Made by a program: the position numbers and the translations under genes. A DNA stretch of 64,000 nucleotides from Bacillus sp. HNG. GTDB taxonomy: Bacteria; Bacillota; Bacilli; Bacillales; Bacillaceae_L. Where the stretch lies: assembly GCF_003400205.1 (NCBI RefSeq), contig NZ_QUQV01000005.1:1-64000 (forward strand), given 5' to 3'. The notes under the pieces were generated by a model. It was not told where the DNA came from and did no database searches. It saw nothing but the letters and a program-made list of their open reading frames with translations. Shown one piece after another: positions 15,932-25,334 of this stretch (positions within the stretch are counted from its first letter, which is position 1; each line of letters starts with the position of its first letter).

Positions 15932-17719
15932 CTACTTCGTTACTCCCAATCCAAAAGCTTCAGCCTTTAATAAAATCTCATCCCGCTTCACTTCATACAA
16001 TCCATATGGAATTAAGCGTAATCCCGGTAAGAAATCGCAAGTTAGGAATAACAACGTGTACAGAATATCATGGAATGGGAAGCCTCGATCCTGTAAGGTT
16101 TTAAGTAGTTTATCATGATACTCTACAGCTTTTTCAAATGAAGGATTTGTTGTCATCATACCTGTAAGAGGAAGCGGAATTTCAAGGATGATTTCATCAC
16201 CATCAACAATGACAATTCCCCCACCAATCTCATGAACCCTTGTAGCCGCTATTGCCATGGCTTGCGGGTTTCTTCCGACTGTTAACAATTCTGTCGTCGT
16301 ATTATAGGTCGAGGCCATTCCATCGAGCGTCACAGCAAATCGTTCTAATACGGCCTTACTGACCCAATTTCCTCTACGATCAATTAATGCTGAATACATA
16401 AGTCCTTCATGACCAGACAGATCCGCAAATCCATTAACCGAAGAAATCATTGTATCCTTCCTCGAAGTGATTACATTACTTTTAAAATAGGAAACGGGTA
16501 ATGGTTTATTATCATCTGGATGTGGATATAGATAGAGTTCTGGATTCTCTAGAACTGATTTCGGAAATTCAAAAGCTTCACGAACAACGTATTTTCTCCA
16601 ATCTATCTCTGGCATCGATGCTAGTAATTGTCCATTCTTTGCCACGACTTCACCGCTTGCGATAACTCTTTCAGGTCGGAAGTCAACTAGATCCGGAAGT
16701 AAGAGAATATCTGCCTTTCTACCCGGAGCAATACCTCCGATATAATCCTCCAAGCGTAGATATGTCGCTGCATTAACTGTGACCATCTGAATCGCATCCA
16801 TTACAGGCACACCGAGTTCAACCGCTTTGCGCACAAGTCCATCGACAAAGCCTTCCCTTTCAATGAAACCTGGATGTGGCCCATCTGTTGTCATCACGAT
16901 TCGGCTTGTGTTGACATTTCCTTCTGTAATCATTTTAATGACTTCTTCAAGGTCAGGTCGAAGTGAACTGTTTCGCAATGTCGTCCACATGCCTAAGCGT
17001 AGTCGATCTAGTGCCTCTTTTGCTGTGATTGCTTCATGGCAAGCTGTCACACCAGACGCTACAATCGCGTTTAATTTTTCATAAGAACAACCTGATGTAT
17101 GACCGTCAGATACTTTACCGATTTCTTTTACATAATCCATTGTATCAAGTAAAAAAGGATCACCATTATAAAGGAGCGGCCAACGGGTGACTTCTGCTGA
17201 GCCAACAATCTCTTCCATTGCAAGTAGTTCCTGAATATCCTGATGATTATACCAGTCACGTTCTCCAGGATAATCCGCCTGAGAAACAAGTCGAACAAGC
17301 CAGAGGAAATTTCCAGGTAACGATTTTAAATCAAGAACCATATCCTTGAAACCTTTAGCACCCATATGTAAATAGAAAAACAAATTATCATTAACTGATG
17401 TGGTTGTCCCCAGTGGCAACACCTTGCTCGTGATGCTGATTGGATTATAAACAACCCATGGGTGGGAATGCGCCTCGATAAACCCTGGTGATACATACTT
17501 TCCTTCCGCATGTATGACCTTAGTGTGTTCGCCAACCATCGCTTCACTTTCTCCAACATATGCAATACTATCCTTATACACAGCTACATTTAATTTTAAA
17601 AATTCGCCTGAATACACATTGATTACAGTCCCACCTTTAATATATAGATCGGCAGGTAAATTCCCTTTTGCTACTTCCACTAGCTCACTACGTTTTGCTC
17701 TTAGCCTCAAACCTCTCAC
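15932..17719 (-). CDS. adenine deaminase-like amidohydrolase, YerA-like
   Basis: About 595 residues of the AdeC amidohydrolase family. It has a small N-terminal beta domain, then the metal motif GFIEAHSHP (HxH, about residue 80), the DGHTSG and CHEAI segments, TTDGPHPGF, and a C-terminal domain with GGGIVIVDGDEI. Members deaminate adenine to hypoxanthine with Fe/Mn. Closest by memory is B. subtilis YerA, a putative adenine deaminase. GTG at 17719 touches GGGGGA and a TTG at 17710 is better spaced, so the exact start is uncertain. A purine permease lies nearby. Confidence 0.85.
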   Translation of the reverse strand: MRGLRLRAKRSELVEVAKGNLPADLYIKGGTVINVYSGEFLKLNVAVYKDSIAYVGESEAMVGEHTKVIHAEGKYVSPGFIEAHSHPWVVYNPISITSKVLPLGTTTSVNDNLFFYLHMGAKGFKDMVLDLKSLPGNFLWLVRLVSQADYPGERDWYNHQDIQELLAMEEIVGSAEVTRWPLLYNGDPFLLDTMDYVKEIGKVSDGHTSGCSYEKLNAIVASGVTACHEAITAKEALDRLRLGMWTTLRNSSLRPDLEEVIKMITEGNVNTSRIVMTTDGPHPGFIEREGFVDGLVRKAVELGVPVMDAIQMVTVNAATYLRLEDYIGGIAPGRKADILLLPDLVDFRPERVIASGEVVAKNGQLLASMPEIDWRKYVVREAFEFPKSVLENPELYLYPHPDDNKPLPVSYFKSNVITSRKDTMISSVNGFADLSGHEGLMYSALIDRRGNWVSKAVLERFAVTLDGMASTYNTTTELLTVGRNPQAMAIAATRVHEIGGGIVIVDGDEIILEIPLPLTGMMTTNPSFEKAVEYHDKLLKTLQDRGFPFHDILYTLLFLTCDFLPGLRLIPYGLYEVKRDEILLKAEAFGLGVTK

Positions 17720-17933
17720 TCCCCCTATTTAAAAACACACATTATGTTTTGTTAACCTTCGTTTATATAACATAATATTAATAAGAAGTGTTTGTACCTG
17801 TCAATCATATTGCTCGAATTTATAAAAAATTAAGTATATTCCTATAAAAAAAGAAGCCCGATAAATGCGAGCTTATCTACCGTCTTTCTTGTAACTTTGT
17901 AAATCGATATCTAGACGGGAATCATAATACAAA

Positions 17934-17972
17934 TATAAGGCCTTTCACCCCTTGTAGGGACAAAAGACCTTA
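17934..17972 (-). terminator. probable terminator of the VOC gene
   Basis: The imperfect hairpin ATAAGG-CCTTT-CACCCC with pairing arm GGGAC-AAAAG-ACCTTAT lies 25 bases beyond the VOC stop on the minus strand. Its T-run is weak. Confidence 0.5.
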
Positions 17973-17996
17973 TTATTCACTCAGAACTTTAAAACT

Positions 17997-18392
17997 TTAT
18001 TTCGCATTCTCATCCGGCTGATGAATCCCAAAGATATTTCCCTCTGTATCCACAAAGTAACCCTGCCAAGCCATTCCAGGAAGCGCGTACTTTGGCATTG
18101 CTACCTTTCCACCACGCGCCATAATTTTTTGCTCAGTCGTATCGTAATCTTCTACACCCATTGTACAAGCATAGCCATTCAAAGGTTGATTCGCTTCTGG
18201 AGGAGGACTTTGACGTTGCATCAACGCTCCGTTTATACCAAGTTCATTTTCATCCCCCGTTACCGCTCCGAAATAAGGCATCCCGGCATAATCGCTCCAA
18301 TCCTCAAACTTCCAACCAAATACTTCGCCATAAAACGTTTTTGCTCGTTCCATGTCATCTACATGAATTTCAAAATGAATTAATCTTCCCAT
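17997..18392 (-). CDS. VOC (glyoxalase/bleomycin-resistance) family protein
   Basis: A 131-residue vicinal-oxygen-chelate protein. It has IHFEIHVDDMERAKTFYGEVFGW (about 4-26) at the start of the first beta-alpha-beta unit and GYFVDTEGNIFGIHQ at the end of the second. These proteins bind a divalent metal and act as lyases, dioxygenases or resistance proteins; substrate unknown. GGTGG precedes the ATG at 18392. The longer frame to a GTG at 18425 lacks family similarity at its N-terminus. Confidence 0.8.
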   Translation of the reverse strand: MGRLIHFEIHVDDMERAKTFYGEVFGWKFEDWSDYAGMPYFGAVTGDENELGINGALMQRQSPPPEANQPLNGYACTMGVEDYDTTEQKIMARGGKVAMPKYALPGMAWQGYFVDTEGNIFGIHQPDENAK

Positions 18393-18575
18393 CTTATCCA
18401 CCAGCCCATCCACAAATTTTTCCACACTATGTAAATTCTACCTTAGTCTTGAAACACCTTTTTCATTATCGGAAAAAATAATAAATAATATTCAAAGTCA
18501 TTTAGACTTTTAGATTCATTCAATTGACACATGCTCTTTTATACAGTAGACTTCGGAGAAAAAAGGATGGTACTA

Positions 18576-18971
18576 ATGACAACAGATCAACAATCACTAC
18601 ACCCTTCACTCAAAGAAACAGCCATATCGTTTTTAAATCTAATCGTTTCAGGAAAAATCCGAGAAGCATATGAGAGATATGTACATGCTGATTTTTTCCA
18701 CCACAATCCCTTTTTTCGTGGCGATGCAGAAAGTCTCATGCTTGCCATGGAAGAAAACAAAGTCCAAAACCCTCACAAAACTTCTGAGGTAAAGCTTGCC
18801 ATACAAGAAGGTGATATGGTTACCGTATACTCCCATATAAGGCAAAATCCAGATGACCTTGGAGCAGCTGTTGTACATATTTTTCGTTTCAAAGACGACA
18901 AAGTTGTTGAATTATGGGATATTGGACAACCCATCCCAGAGAACTCACTGAATGAAAATGGGATGTTCTAA
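18576..18971 (+). CDS. SnoaL-like (NTF2 fold) protein
   Basis: About 131 residues. The segments AISFLNLIVSGKIREAYERY and DFFHHNPFFRGDAESL, and the C-terminal HIFRFKDDKVVELWDIGQPIP, are typical of SnoaL-like polyketide-cyclase fold proteins in the NTF2 superfamily. They act as small-molecule isomerases or hydrolases or have unknown roles. An alternative ATG at 18567 is equally well spaced from GGAG. Monocistronic. Confidence 0.75.
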   Translation: MTTDQQSLHPSLKETAISFLNLIVSGKIREAYERYVHADFFHHNPFFRGDAESLMLAMEENKVQNPHKTSEVKLAIQEGDMVTVYSHIRQNPDDLGAAVVHIFRFKDDKVVELWDIGQPIPENSLNENGMF

Positions 18972-18976
18972 AAATG

Positions 18977-19006
18977 AAAGCAGCCCCCAAAGGACTGCTT
19001 TTTTTA
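18977..19006. terminator. bidirectional terminator
   Basis: AAAGCAG and CTGCTTT arms plus CC/GG pairs, followed by a T-run on the plus strand and ATTTTT on the minus strand. It overlaps the stop of the purine permease gene by three bases. Confidence 0.8.
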
Positions 19007-20290
19007 ATATATATACTGAATCACAAAATTACTAATAAATAAAAGTGCAATCATATAAAGTGCAGGATGAATTTCCTTTCCTTTTCCCATTAACAGCTTC
19101 ATTACAGGATATAAAATAAAGCCGATCGCCATACCATCTGCAATGCTATATGTTAATGGAATCAGCACAATGATAAGAAGTGCTGGAAAACTCTCTGTAA
19201 AATCATCCATCGAAATGTTTACGATGTTTTGCAACATAAGAACGCCGATTAAGATTAAAATCGGTGAAACAGCGCTTGCCGGGACCATTTTAATAACCGG
19301 AATAAATAACATGGAAAGTAAGAACATAACCCCCGTTACGATGCTGGTTAGTCCAGTTCTTCCCCCAGCAGTGATTCCAGCAGCTGTTTCCACAGAAGCA
19401 ACTGTGGGACTTGTTCCAAAGACTCCTGAAGATAAAACAGACACAGCAGTTGCTTGAAGAGACTTTTTACTACTTTCCGGTCGTTTTAGCATATTGGTAT
19501 GTCCATGAATCAAACCAATGTTTTCAAAGACGAGCACCATTGCTAAAGAAATGGAAGTTAACCAGAAAACAAGATTCCCTGCTTCTGCCCATGATAATTG
19601 GCCAAAGACCCCCAAGTACTCATGAAAGTTTGGTGTTGAGAAGGAAATCCCTTCATACTTGGCTCCACCAAACAAAATCGATAACACCGATGTAATTAAA
19701 ATACTTAATAACAGGTTTCCAGGTACATTTTTAATAAATAATAAGACTGTGATAATTAAACCAATAAAGGTGACGAGTACTGAAGGGCTACTTAAATCCC
19801 CTATAGCAAGTAACGTGTGCTCAGAGCTTGTAATAATCCCCGCATTGTCAAACCCGATTAAAATCAATAGTACTCCAATCCCAATCGTTATCGCTTCTTT
19901 TAAAGAATTGGGGATGGAGGAAGTAATTACCTTTGCCATCGGGGTAAAAGCAATCACCACAAAGATTAGTCCTGAAACGAAGACCATCGCCAGCGCTTCC
20001 TGCCAAGTGAATCCCCCAGATTGCACGATTGTATAAGTAAACATCGCATTTAGACCCATTCCAGGAATGAGGAGAATTGGAGTGTTACTCCATAACCCGA
20101 TAATTACACATCCAAAAAAACTAGTTAAGATCGTTGCAATGATTCCTGCCTCCATCGGAATTCCCGCTGCTGCTAGAATCGTTGCATTGACAATAATAAT
20201 ATAAACTACCGTTATATACGAAATGAACCCTGCAGAGAATTCTTTTCCAATTGTAGTTCCATGTTGTTTTAAGTTAAAAAATCGTTCCAT
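19004..20290 (-). CDS. purine permease, AzgA (PbuG/PbuO) type
   Basis: A 428-residue permease of the NCS2 superfamily, AzgA group, with about 12-14 membrane segments. Diagnostic motifs are PGMGLNAMFTYTIV (about 75-88) and the GTSPTVASVETAAGITAGGR substrate loop. Close relatives (PbuG, PbuO, AdeP) import hypoxanthine, guanine or adenine by proton symport. No purine riboswitch fits in the 116-base gap to the divergent LysR gene, so control is more likely by that regulator. The adenine deaminase at 15.9 kb could use its substrate. Confidence 0.9.
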   Translation of the reverse strand: MERFFNLKQHGTTIGKEFSAGFISYITVVYIIIVNATILAAAGIPMEAGIIATILTSFFGCVIIGLWSNTPILLIPGMGLNAMFTYTIVQSGGFTWQEALAMVFVSGLIFVVIAFTPMAKVITSSIPNSLKEAITIGIGVLLILIGFDNAGIITSSEHTLLAIGDLSSPSVLVTFIGLIITVLLFIKNVPGNLLLSILITSVLSILFGGAKYEGISFSTPNFHEYLGVFGQLSWAEAGNLVFWLTSISLAMVLVFENIGLIHGHTNMLKRPESSKKSLQATAVSVLSSGVFGTSPTVASVETAAGITAGGRTGLTSIVTGVMFLLSMLFIPVIKMVPASAVSPILILIGVLMLQNIVNISMDDFTESFPALLIIVLIPLTYSIADGMAIGFILYPVMKLLMGKGKEIHPALYMIALLFISNFVIQYIY

Positions 20291-20346
20291 ATTTTATCAC
20301 CTTTCTATCCGTGAAAACGATTCTTATCATAACATGGACTTACACC

Positions 20347-20392
20347 ATATGAAAAATATATAATTTATATAGAAACCATACTTTTTTCGTAT
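20347..20392. promoter_or_regulatory. inverted repeat in divergent purine permease/LysR region
   Basis: ATATGAAAAA (20347-20356) and TTTTTCGTAT (20383-20392) form 10-bp arms matching at nine positions, 26 bases apart. They are placed between the permease and LysR genes. A pair of LysR half-sites is a reasonable reading. Confidence 0.4.
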
Positions 20393-20406
20393 AGAAGGAG
20401 AAATAA

Positions 20407-21273
20407 ATGGACATAAAACAATTACGATATTTCATCGCCATAGCCGAAGAAAAAAATATAACAGCAGCGGCGAACCGGCTTCATATGTCACAACCCCCAT
20501 TAAGTATGCAACTAAAACAGCTGGAAGAAGAGCTTGGTGTTAAATTGTTTGAGCGCAATGGCAAAAGCATGGAGTTAACCGACAAAGGCGATATTCTTTA
20601 TCAACGCGCATTACATCTCGTGAACAGTGTTGAGGAAATTAAACATGAAATTCACGAAACAGAAGAAGGAACGAAAGGTGTGCTGGCTGTCGGAATTAAC
20701 ACACTATCTGTTTCAGGCTTTTCAGACATGCTTCAAGCCTTCCATAAAATATATCCGCTTGTGACATTGAAAGTCGTTCAGAATGACTCTTATTATCTAG
20801 CGGAAATGGTTAAATCACGTGCAATTGAAATGGCATTCGTACGCCTTCCGCTTGAGCATCGAGGTTTCATATATGAGCACCTTCTTAGCGAGCCATTTGT
20901 TTTTGTGAGTAAAACGAAAACAGACATGGTTTCGCTTGAATCAATCTCACAATTGCCACTCATTATTCCGAGTACTGAAGGTTTGGGGAGCTATAACATC
21001 ATTCACGAAGCCTTCTCAAAACAAAAACTTCAATTTACGAGTATTGCAGAGTGCTCAGATATGCATGTATTAATGGAAATGGTTAAAGGCGGAATGGGAG
21101 CAACGATCGTGCCTAAATCCGTATTGGATGTGTATGGAGATGGAGATCTACATTCTGCTCCGATAAAAGATACAACGATGTATTCCTCATTAGGAATGAT
21201 TTGGCTTGAGCATCACTATGTCTCAACTCCAGCTAAGAACTTTATTGAGTTGGTAAAAAAGGAATTATCTTAG
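20407..21273 (+). CDS. LysR family transcriptional regulator
   Basis: A 288-residue LysR protein with helix-turn-helix (NITAAANRLHMSQPPLSMQL, about 17-36) and effector-binding domain (about 90-285). AAGGAG precedes the ATG. It is divergent from the AzgA-type permease, so control of purine uptake is the simplest hypothesis. The effector is unknown. Downstream lies the first 53-bp repeat array rather than a terminator. Confidence 0.9.
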   Translation: MDIKQLRYFIAIAEEKNITAAANRLHMSQPPLSMQLKQLEEELGVKLFERNGKSMELTDKGDILYQRALHLVNSVEEIKHEIHETEEGTKGVLAVGINTLSVSGFSDMLQAFHKIYPLVTLKVVQNDSYYLAEMVKSRAIEMAFVRLPLEHRGFIYEHLLSEPFVFVSKTKTDMVSLESISQLPLIIPSTEGLGSYNIIHEAFSKQKLQFTSIAECSDMHVLMEMVKGGMGATIVPKSVLDVYGDGDLHSAPIKDTTMYSSLGMIWLEHHYVSTPAKNFIELVKKELS

Positions 21274-21286
21274 TTATTAGACCAAA

Positions 21287-21612
21287 GATCGTATGATTAA
21301 CCCTTATTCGTACCTTCAGTTATTTACATTACTACCAGTAAGGGTATGATTAGCCATTATTCATACCTTTAGTCATTTACATTACAACCTGTGAGGGTAT
21401 GATTAGCCAGTATTCGTACCTTCAGACATTTCATTACAATCAGTGAGGGTATGATTAGCCATTATTCATACCTTCAGTCGTTTGCATTACTGCCTGTGAG
21501 GGGATGATTAGCCATTATTCGTACCTTCAGTCATTTACATTACAACTTGTGAGGGGATGATTAGACAGTATTCGTACCTTCAGTCACTTGCATTTCAACC
21601 AATGAGGGTATC
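21287..21612. repeat. tandem array 1 (family A, 53-bp period)
   Basis: Six tandem units and a truncated seventh. The GGGTA element recurs near 21289, 21342, 21395, 21447, 21500, 21553 and 21606, so the steps are 53, 53, 52, 53, 53 and 53. Each unit has an imperfect 33-bp palindromic core starting TGAGGGTATGATTAG and ending ATTCGTACCTTCA, then a 20-base spacer such as GTCATTTACATTACAACCTG. There is no long ORF. It lies between the convergent LysR and csp genes. Confidence 0.95.
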
Positions 21613-21892
21613 AAACGAGGGAACATATCCGTCTTTCATCCCCCTCTATACCACCCCGCGCTATATATGCCCAAAATCTTTTTACCCCAGCATGTACCAG
21701 TAGAATACCCTTATGTTAGAAAACCAAATACTTTCCCGCCGTAGCCTACACCTCTACCTGTCTTACACCACATGATCAGATTTCCCCCATCGAACATATA
21801 TCACTAAACCACTCATGAAACACATGCAAAAACTTCCTCTCATGCCCCCCTATCTGGTACACCGTTCCTGTTCTACCGGTCCAAAACCCAAT
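21613..21892. other. C-rich, G-poor intergenic stretch
   Basis: This non-coding segment follows array 1. The plus strand has many CCC and CCCC runs and very few G residues, unlike the surroundings. No ORF with a ribosome binding site and no clear hairpin were found before the terminator at 21893. Confidence 0.6.
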
Positions 21893-21927
21893 AAAAAAAC
21901 AGCCCCACAAGTGTAGGACTGTTTTTG
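21893..21927. terminator. bidirectional terminator downstream of csp
   Basis: AAACAG-CC and GG-A-CTGTTT arms, with a T-run on the minus strand (CTGTTTTTTTATT). It ends the csp transcript about 20 bases after its stop. Confidence 0.8.
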
Positions 21928-21948
21928 AGTTCTTATTTATAGGTTAAA

Positions 21949-22149
21949 TTATAATTTAACTACGTTAGATGCTTGAGGTCCACGGTTACCTTCAACGATT
22001 TCGAAAGAAACTTCTTGACCTTCTTCTAAAGTTTTGAAGCCATCGCCTTGGATTGCTGAGAAGTGTACGAAAACATCGTCTCCACCTTGTACTTCGATGA
22101 AACCGAATCCTTTTTCGCTGTTAAACCATTTTACTTTACCATTTTGCAT
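21949..22149 (-). CDS. cold shock protein (CspB/C/D family)
   Basis: A 66-residue single cold-shock domain: [18 protein letters not shown] with RNP1 (KGFGFIEV, about 13-20) and RNP2 (VFVHF, about 26-30). Csp proteins bind single-stranded RNA and DNA, melt RNA secondary structure and assist translation and cold adaptation. The transcript leader is long (about 165 bases), as is usual for cold-regulated csp genes. Which B. subtilis paralogue it matches cannot be decided by eye. Confidence 0.97.
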   Translation of the reverse strand: MQNGKVKWFNSEKGFGFIEVQGGDDVFVHFSAIQGDGFKTLEEGQEVSFEIVEGNRGPQASNVVKL

Positions 22150-22319
22150 GAAATATGCCTCCTAAAAATGAACACACAAACCATTTGTGCATCGAAAAAT
22201 TTAACCATTGTACACTTACATAAATCTAAAACAAATTCACATATAACTTCAGAAGATAAGCCGAAATTAACGTTCTTTCTTTCTTTAAACTTATATAACG
22301 CAACAAAATGGTCTATTTC

Positions 22320-22348
22320 ATCATAGCATTCTAGCTTACCAGAGTCAA
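22320..22348 (-). promoter_or_regulatory. csp promoter
   Basis: Minus strand TTGACT (complement of 22343-22348), 17-bp spacer, TATGAT (complement of 22320-22325). The start near 22313 gives a leader of about 165 bases before the csp ATG, the place where a cold-responsive RNA structure would lie. Confidence 0.65.
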
Positions 22349-22401
22349 CCAACAATTATGAAAATAGTCATTTTTTCACAGTTGGTGTATTGACATGCTT
22401 T

Positions 22402-23364
22402 TTAATGAAAAAGTTTCGCGTATTCTCCGTAGCCTTCTTTTTCAAGATCCTCTTTTGGTATAAAACGTAGTGCTGCAGAGTTGATGCAATAACGCATACG
22501 AGTTGGACCAGGACCATCATAAAACAAATGACCTAAATGTGAGTCTGCTGTATTGCTTCTAACCTCGGTTCGAATCATACCATGAGATGTATCAAGCTCT
22601 TCTACGATTTCTTTTGCATCAATCGCCTTCGTAAAGCTTGGCCAGCCACAGCCTGCATCATATTGATCCAACGAACTGAACAATGGCTTGCCTGAAACAA
22701 TATCGACATAAATGCCATCTTTAGCATTGTTCCAAAACTCATTTTGAAACGGCGGCTCTGTACCTTGTTCTTGTGTCACGTAGTACTGCATGTCTGTCAG
22801 ATTTTTCTTCGCCTCTTCAAATTCCTTTGCAGCCCAATGCTTTCTAATAAATGTATCCCTTCCAGAGCCCTTGCGATAACGATTGTAATGTTCTGGTTTC
22901 TTCTTATAATAATCCTGATGATACTCTTCCGCACGGTAAAATTCCTTTGCAGGAAGAATTGGAGTTACGATCGGTTTTGAGAAAATCCCGCTTTCACCAA
23001 GCTTTTGTTTCGATTTTTCTGCAATTTTTTTCTGATCCTCTGTATGATAGAAAATCGCTGTGCGATAGGATTCTCCACGATCGTAAAATTGTCCCCCCGC
23101 ATCAGTTGGGTCGATTTGCTGCCAAAAAAGTTCAACTAGCTTTTCATAAGGAAAGATGTCTGGATTATATGTAATTTGAACGGCTTCATAGTGTCCAGTT
23201 GTATCAGAACATACTTCTTCATACGTCGGGTTCTCTTTCGTTCCCCCTGTGTAACCTGAAACAACCTCAATAATTCCTGGCTGCGTATCAAACGGCTTAA
23301 CCATACACCAGAAGCAGCCACCTGCAAAGGTTGCTTTTTCTACTTTTTCATGTGTATTTTCCAT
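22402..23364 (-). CDS. msrAB: bifunctional methionine sulfoxide reductase MsrA-MsrB
   Basis: A 320-residue fusion. The MsrA domain (about 8-165) has the catalytic GGCFWC motif near residue 15, reducing S-sulfoxides. The MsrB domain (about 180-310) has GCGWPSF and the catalytic Cys in [11 protein letters not shown], reducing R-sulfoxides. The zinc-binding CxxC pairs of many MsrB proteins are absent. In B. subtilis the two activities are separate adjacent genes near ypmS; here they are one protein. It repairs oxidised Met in the cytoplasm. Confidence 0.95.
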   Translation of the reverse strand: MENTHEKVEKATFAGGCFWCMVKPFDTQPGIIEVVSGYTGGTKENPTYEEVCSDTTGHYEAVQITYNPDIFPYEKLVELFWQQIDPTDAGGQFYDRGESYRTAIFYHTEDQKKIAEKSKQKLGESGIFSKPIVTPILPAKEFYRAEEYHQDYYKKKPEHYNRYRKGSGRDTFIRKHWAAKEFEEAKKNLTDMQYYVTQEQGTEPPFQNEFWNNAKDGIYVDIVSGKPLFSSLDQYDAGCGWPSFTKAIDAKEIVEELDTSHGMIRTEVRSNTADSHLGHLFYDGPGPTRMRYCINSAALRFIPKEDLEKEGYGEYAKLFH

Positions 23365-23482
23365 TTGCCCTCTTCCTTTCTCCTTTTTCTTGGTTTCATT
23401 ATATCACTTCTAGCGCGTGTTCAAAAAAATACGCTCATATTTATTCCAGAAAAGGAAAAAGTAAAAAATAGGAGGTGCAAAA

Positions 23483-23728
23483 ATGAGTAGTCCTTATTTA
23501 TGTCCTAATTGTAAAACCAATCGTTCAAGATTTAATATTATTGAACAAGTGCCAAAGTCAGTTAAAATGGACCCGCAAAGTGGAGAAATTGTGGAAGAAT
23601 ACACCGCAAACCTTGACCCGTTCCATGTCCCATACCGCGGTCCAGAAATCAAAGTACAGTGCGGCGTATGCGGCCTCATCGAAGACGAACAATCCTTCGT
23701 TAAAAGAGCCCAAAACTATAAAGGATAA
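23483..23728 (+). CDS. hypothetical zinc-ribbon protein
   Basis: An 81-residue protein with two Cys pairs, LCPNCK (about 6-11) and QCGVCG (about 58-63), separated by a 50-residue segment rich in Pro and charged residues: a zinc-ribbon layout. AGGAGGTG precedes the ATG. It is divergent from msrAB. No function is recognised; a nucleic-acid-binding or scaffold role is possible. Confidence 0.7.
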   Translation: MSSPYLCPNCKTNRSRFNIIEQVPKSVKMDPQSGEIVEEYTANLDPFHVPYRGPEIKVQCGVCGLIEDEQSFVKRAQNYKG

Positions 23729-23737
23729 GTGACCACG

Positions 23738-23843
23738 GGTGCCACAGGGACGGTTCTTGTGGTTCCCCCAAAACACACAAAAGGGACCATTCCCTTGGGT
23801 TACCAGTATAAACTGGACCAAGAAAACCGTCCCTATGGTTCCT
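23738..23843. repeat. inverted-repeat element between convergent genes
   Basis: The left arm GCCACAGGGACGGTTCTTGT is matched by the complement of the right end, reading CCATAGGGACGGTTTTCTTG. Arms of about 26 bases flank a 55-base centre. The GGGACGGTTCT motif resembles REP/MITE-like elements of Firmicutes. It reaches the stop codon of the acyltransferase gene and may act as its terminator. Confidence 0.7.
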
Positions 23844-24859
23844 TAATACCCTTCCTGTTTTACTCTGAAGAATCGCTTGATAATGGAGATTCGGAGTTCG
23901 ATGAGTGGCTGGGTAATTGCACGGATTGTTTTGGATGATAGTAGCAATGTTAATATTAGGGATGCGATCACCAATATTACAAAATTCCCCGTATCATTAA
24001 TCACGTCAAGCCATTCGCTGTTTCGGAAATATTTAATCACAAAACCATGAAGTAGATAGACATACAATGTATGTGTTCCCCAGCTTGTGAAGAAATATTT
24101 ATTTTTCGGTAATAAGGAGTAAAATGCAATTGTCATCACAATTGATATTGCATAAACTGCTAGTCTTATGAGCCCACCTAGATTTTCCTGTGAAAGTGTC
24201 TCATACGACTTTGACCCCAACAGCCAACCAGTATTGAAATCTGGAACAAAATAATATCCAATAAAAATCGCCAACAGGAGTATCGCTGATCCTACCTGGA
24301 CCGCCGGACGTTTTAACGCAGTAAAATGCTCTTTTTTACAATAGAACCCTAATAAGAATAAAGGGAAAAAGACAAATGTCCGTGATAAACTTAAATAATT
24401 CTCCACAAATGGAAGATAACCTACTCCTACCCCAACAATAACCGCAAGTGCTAACGACCATTTCATCGGTAGCTTCGTATAGCCATAAAGCATCACATTC
24501 CAACAGAATAAACTAATGAGGAACCAAAGTGACCATTGCGGATTAAATGGCTCGAATAAGAGCGACTGCCCATTATATAGGAAGTAGTAATAAATCGTAT
24601 AAATTAGCTGAAAAATTAAATACGGAATTAACAACTTTTTCGCTGTCTTTTTAATGTAGCCTTCCTTCTTAAATCCCTTTGCAAAATATCCCGATACCAA
24701 AATGAATGCAGGCATATGAAAGGAATAGACAAAGTGGTAAATTGTCATGATGATTTTATGATCATCTATAAAAGGCTGGATAAAATGTCCAAAGACAACA
24801 AGGAATATTAGGATAAACTTTGCGTTATCAAAATAATACTCTCGCTTAGTAGCCATCAT
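23843..24859 (-). CDS. membrane acyltransferase (Acyl_transf_3, fucose 4-O-acetylase-like)
   Basis: A 338-residue protein with about ten membrane segments. The start REYYFDNAKFILIFLVVFGH contains the conserved His of the family, and FHMPAFILVSGYFAK is the second signature. These integral membrane enzymes move acyl groups, usually acetyl, onto extracellular glycans or lipids. GGAGG lies four bases before the first ATG. Monocistronic, with the inverted-repeat element at its 3' end. Confidence 0.85.
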   Translation of the reverse strand: MMATKREYYFDNAKFILIFLVVFGHFIQPFIDDHKIIMTIYHFVYSFHMPAFILVSGYFAKGFKKEGYIKKTAKKLLIPYLIFQLIYTIYYYFLYNGQSLLFEPFNPQWSLWFLISLFCWNVMLYGYTKLPMKWSLALAVIVGVGVGYLPFVENYLSLSRTFVFFPLFLLGFYCKKEHFTALKRPAVQVGSAILLLAIFIGYYFVPDFNTGWLLGSKSYETLSQENLGGLIRLAVYAISIVMTIAFYSLLPKNKYFFTSWGTHTLYVYLLHGFVIKYFRNSEWLDVINDTGNFVILVIASLILTLLLSSKTIRAITQPLIELRISIIKRFFRVKQEGY

Positions 24860-25076
24860 AAAACCTCCATACTATTGTTATCGTATTATAGCATCGCAAG
24901 AAGGTATTTTATGCCGATGTCTTTGATTTGTAAATATCTTTTTAAAGACTAAGACCCGTTTGTAATTATACTGAAAAATCTTAACCAAATTGAAACAAAC
25001 TGTAACAACTTTTCTCTGTGATTCATATCATCTTCTTTTGCCATAATCACCTTTATAATGAAGTTGAGGTGATGGT

Positions 25077-25334
25077 ATGGCAAAGGATTGGTCGATAGAT
25101 TTAGAACATGGGGATTATCAGCATAACCGAGCTCTAGTGATCGAGGATGGGCTAATGGCAATCGAGGAAACGGTAAGTGGCTGTTATGTCAATCTTGTCA
25201 CTCCGGCAAGCTTTGGCAACCCGGTTCATTATCTTGCAGAAACGATAAGTCGTAAATTTGATTCTGATGTGACCTATAAATTCATTGATCAATGTGGGTG
25301 TGGTGGCTATGTTTTTCGCGTCTGGAAAAAATAA
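25077..25334 (+). CDS. hypothetical protein with CGCGG motif
   Basis: An 85-residue soluble protein. The C-terminal FIDQCGCGGYVFRVWKK (about 69-85) has a compact CxCGG that could bind metal or a cofactor, and the N-terminus is acidic. GAGGTGAT precedes the ATG. It overlaps the next frame by 26 bases, suggesting translational coupling. The family is not recognised. Confidence 0.65.
   Translation: MAKDWSIDLEHGDYQHNRALVIEDGLMAIEETVSGCYVNLVTPASFGNPVHYLAETISRKFDSDVTYKFIDQCGCGGYVFRVWKK

Noticed and set aside
20291-20406. Purine riboswitch ahead of the AzgA-type permease
   Set aside because: The spacer is too short and AT-rich and lacks the conserved aptamer core; a LysR-type dyad is present instead.
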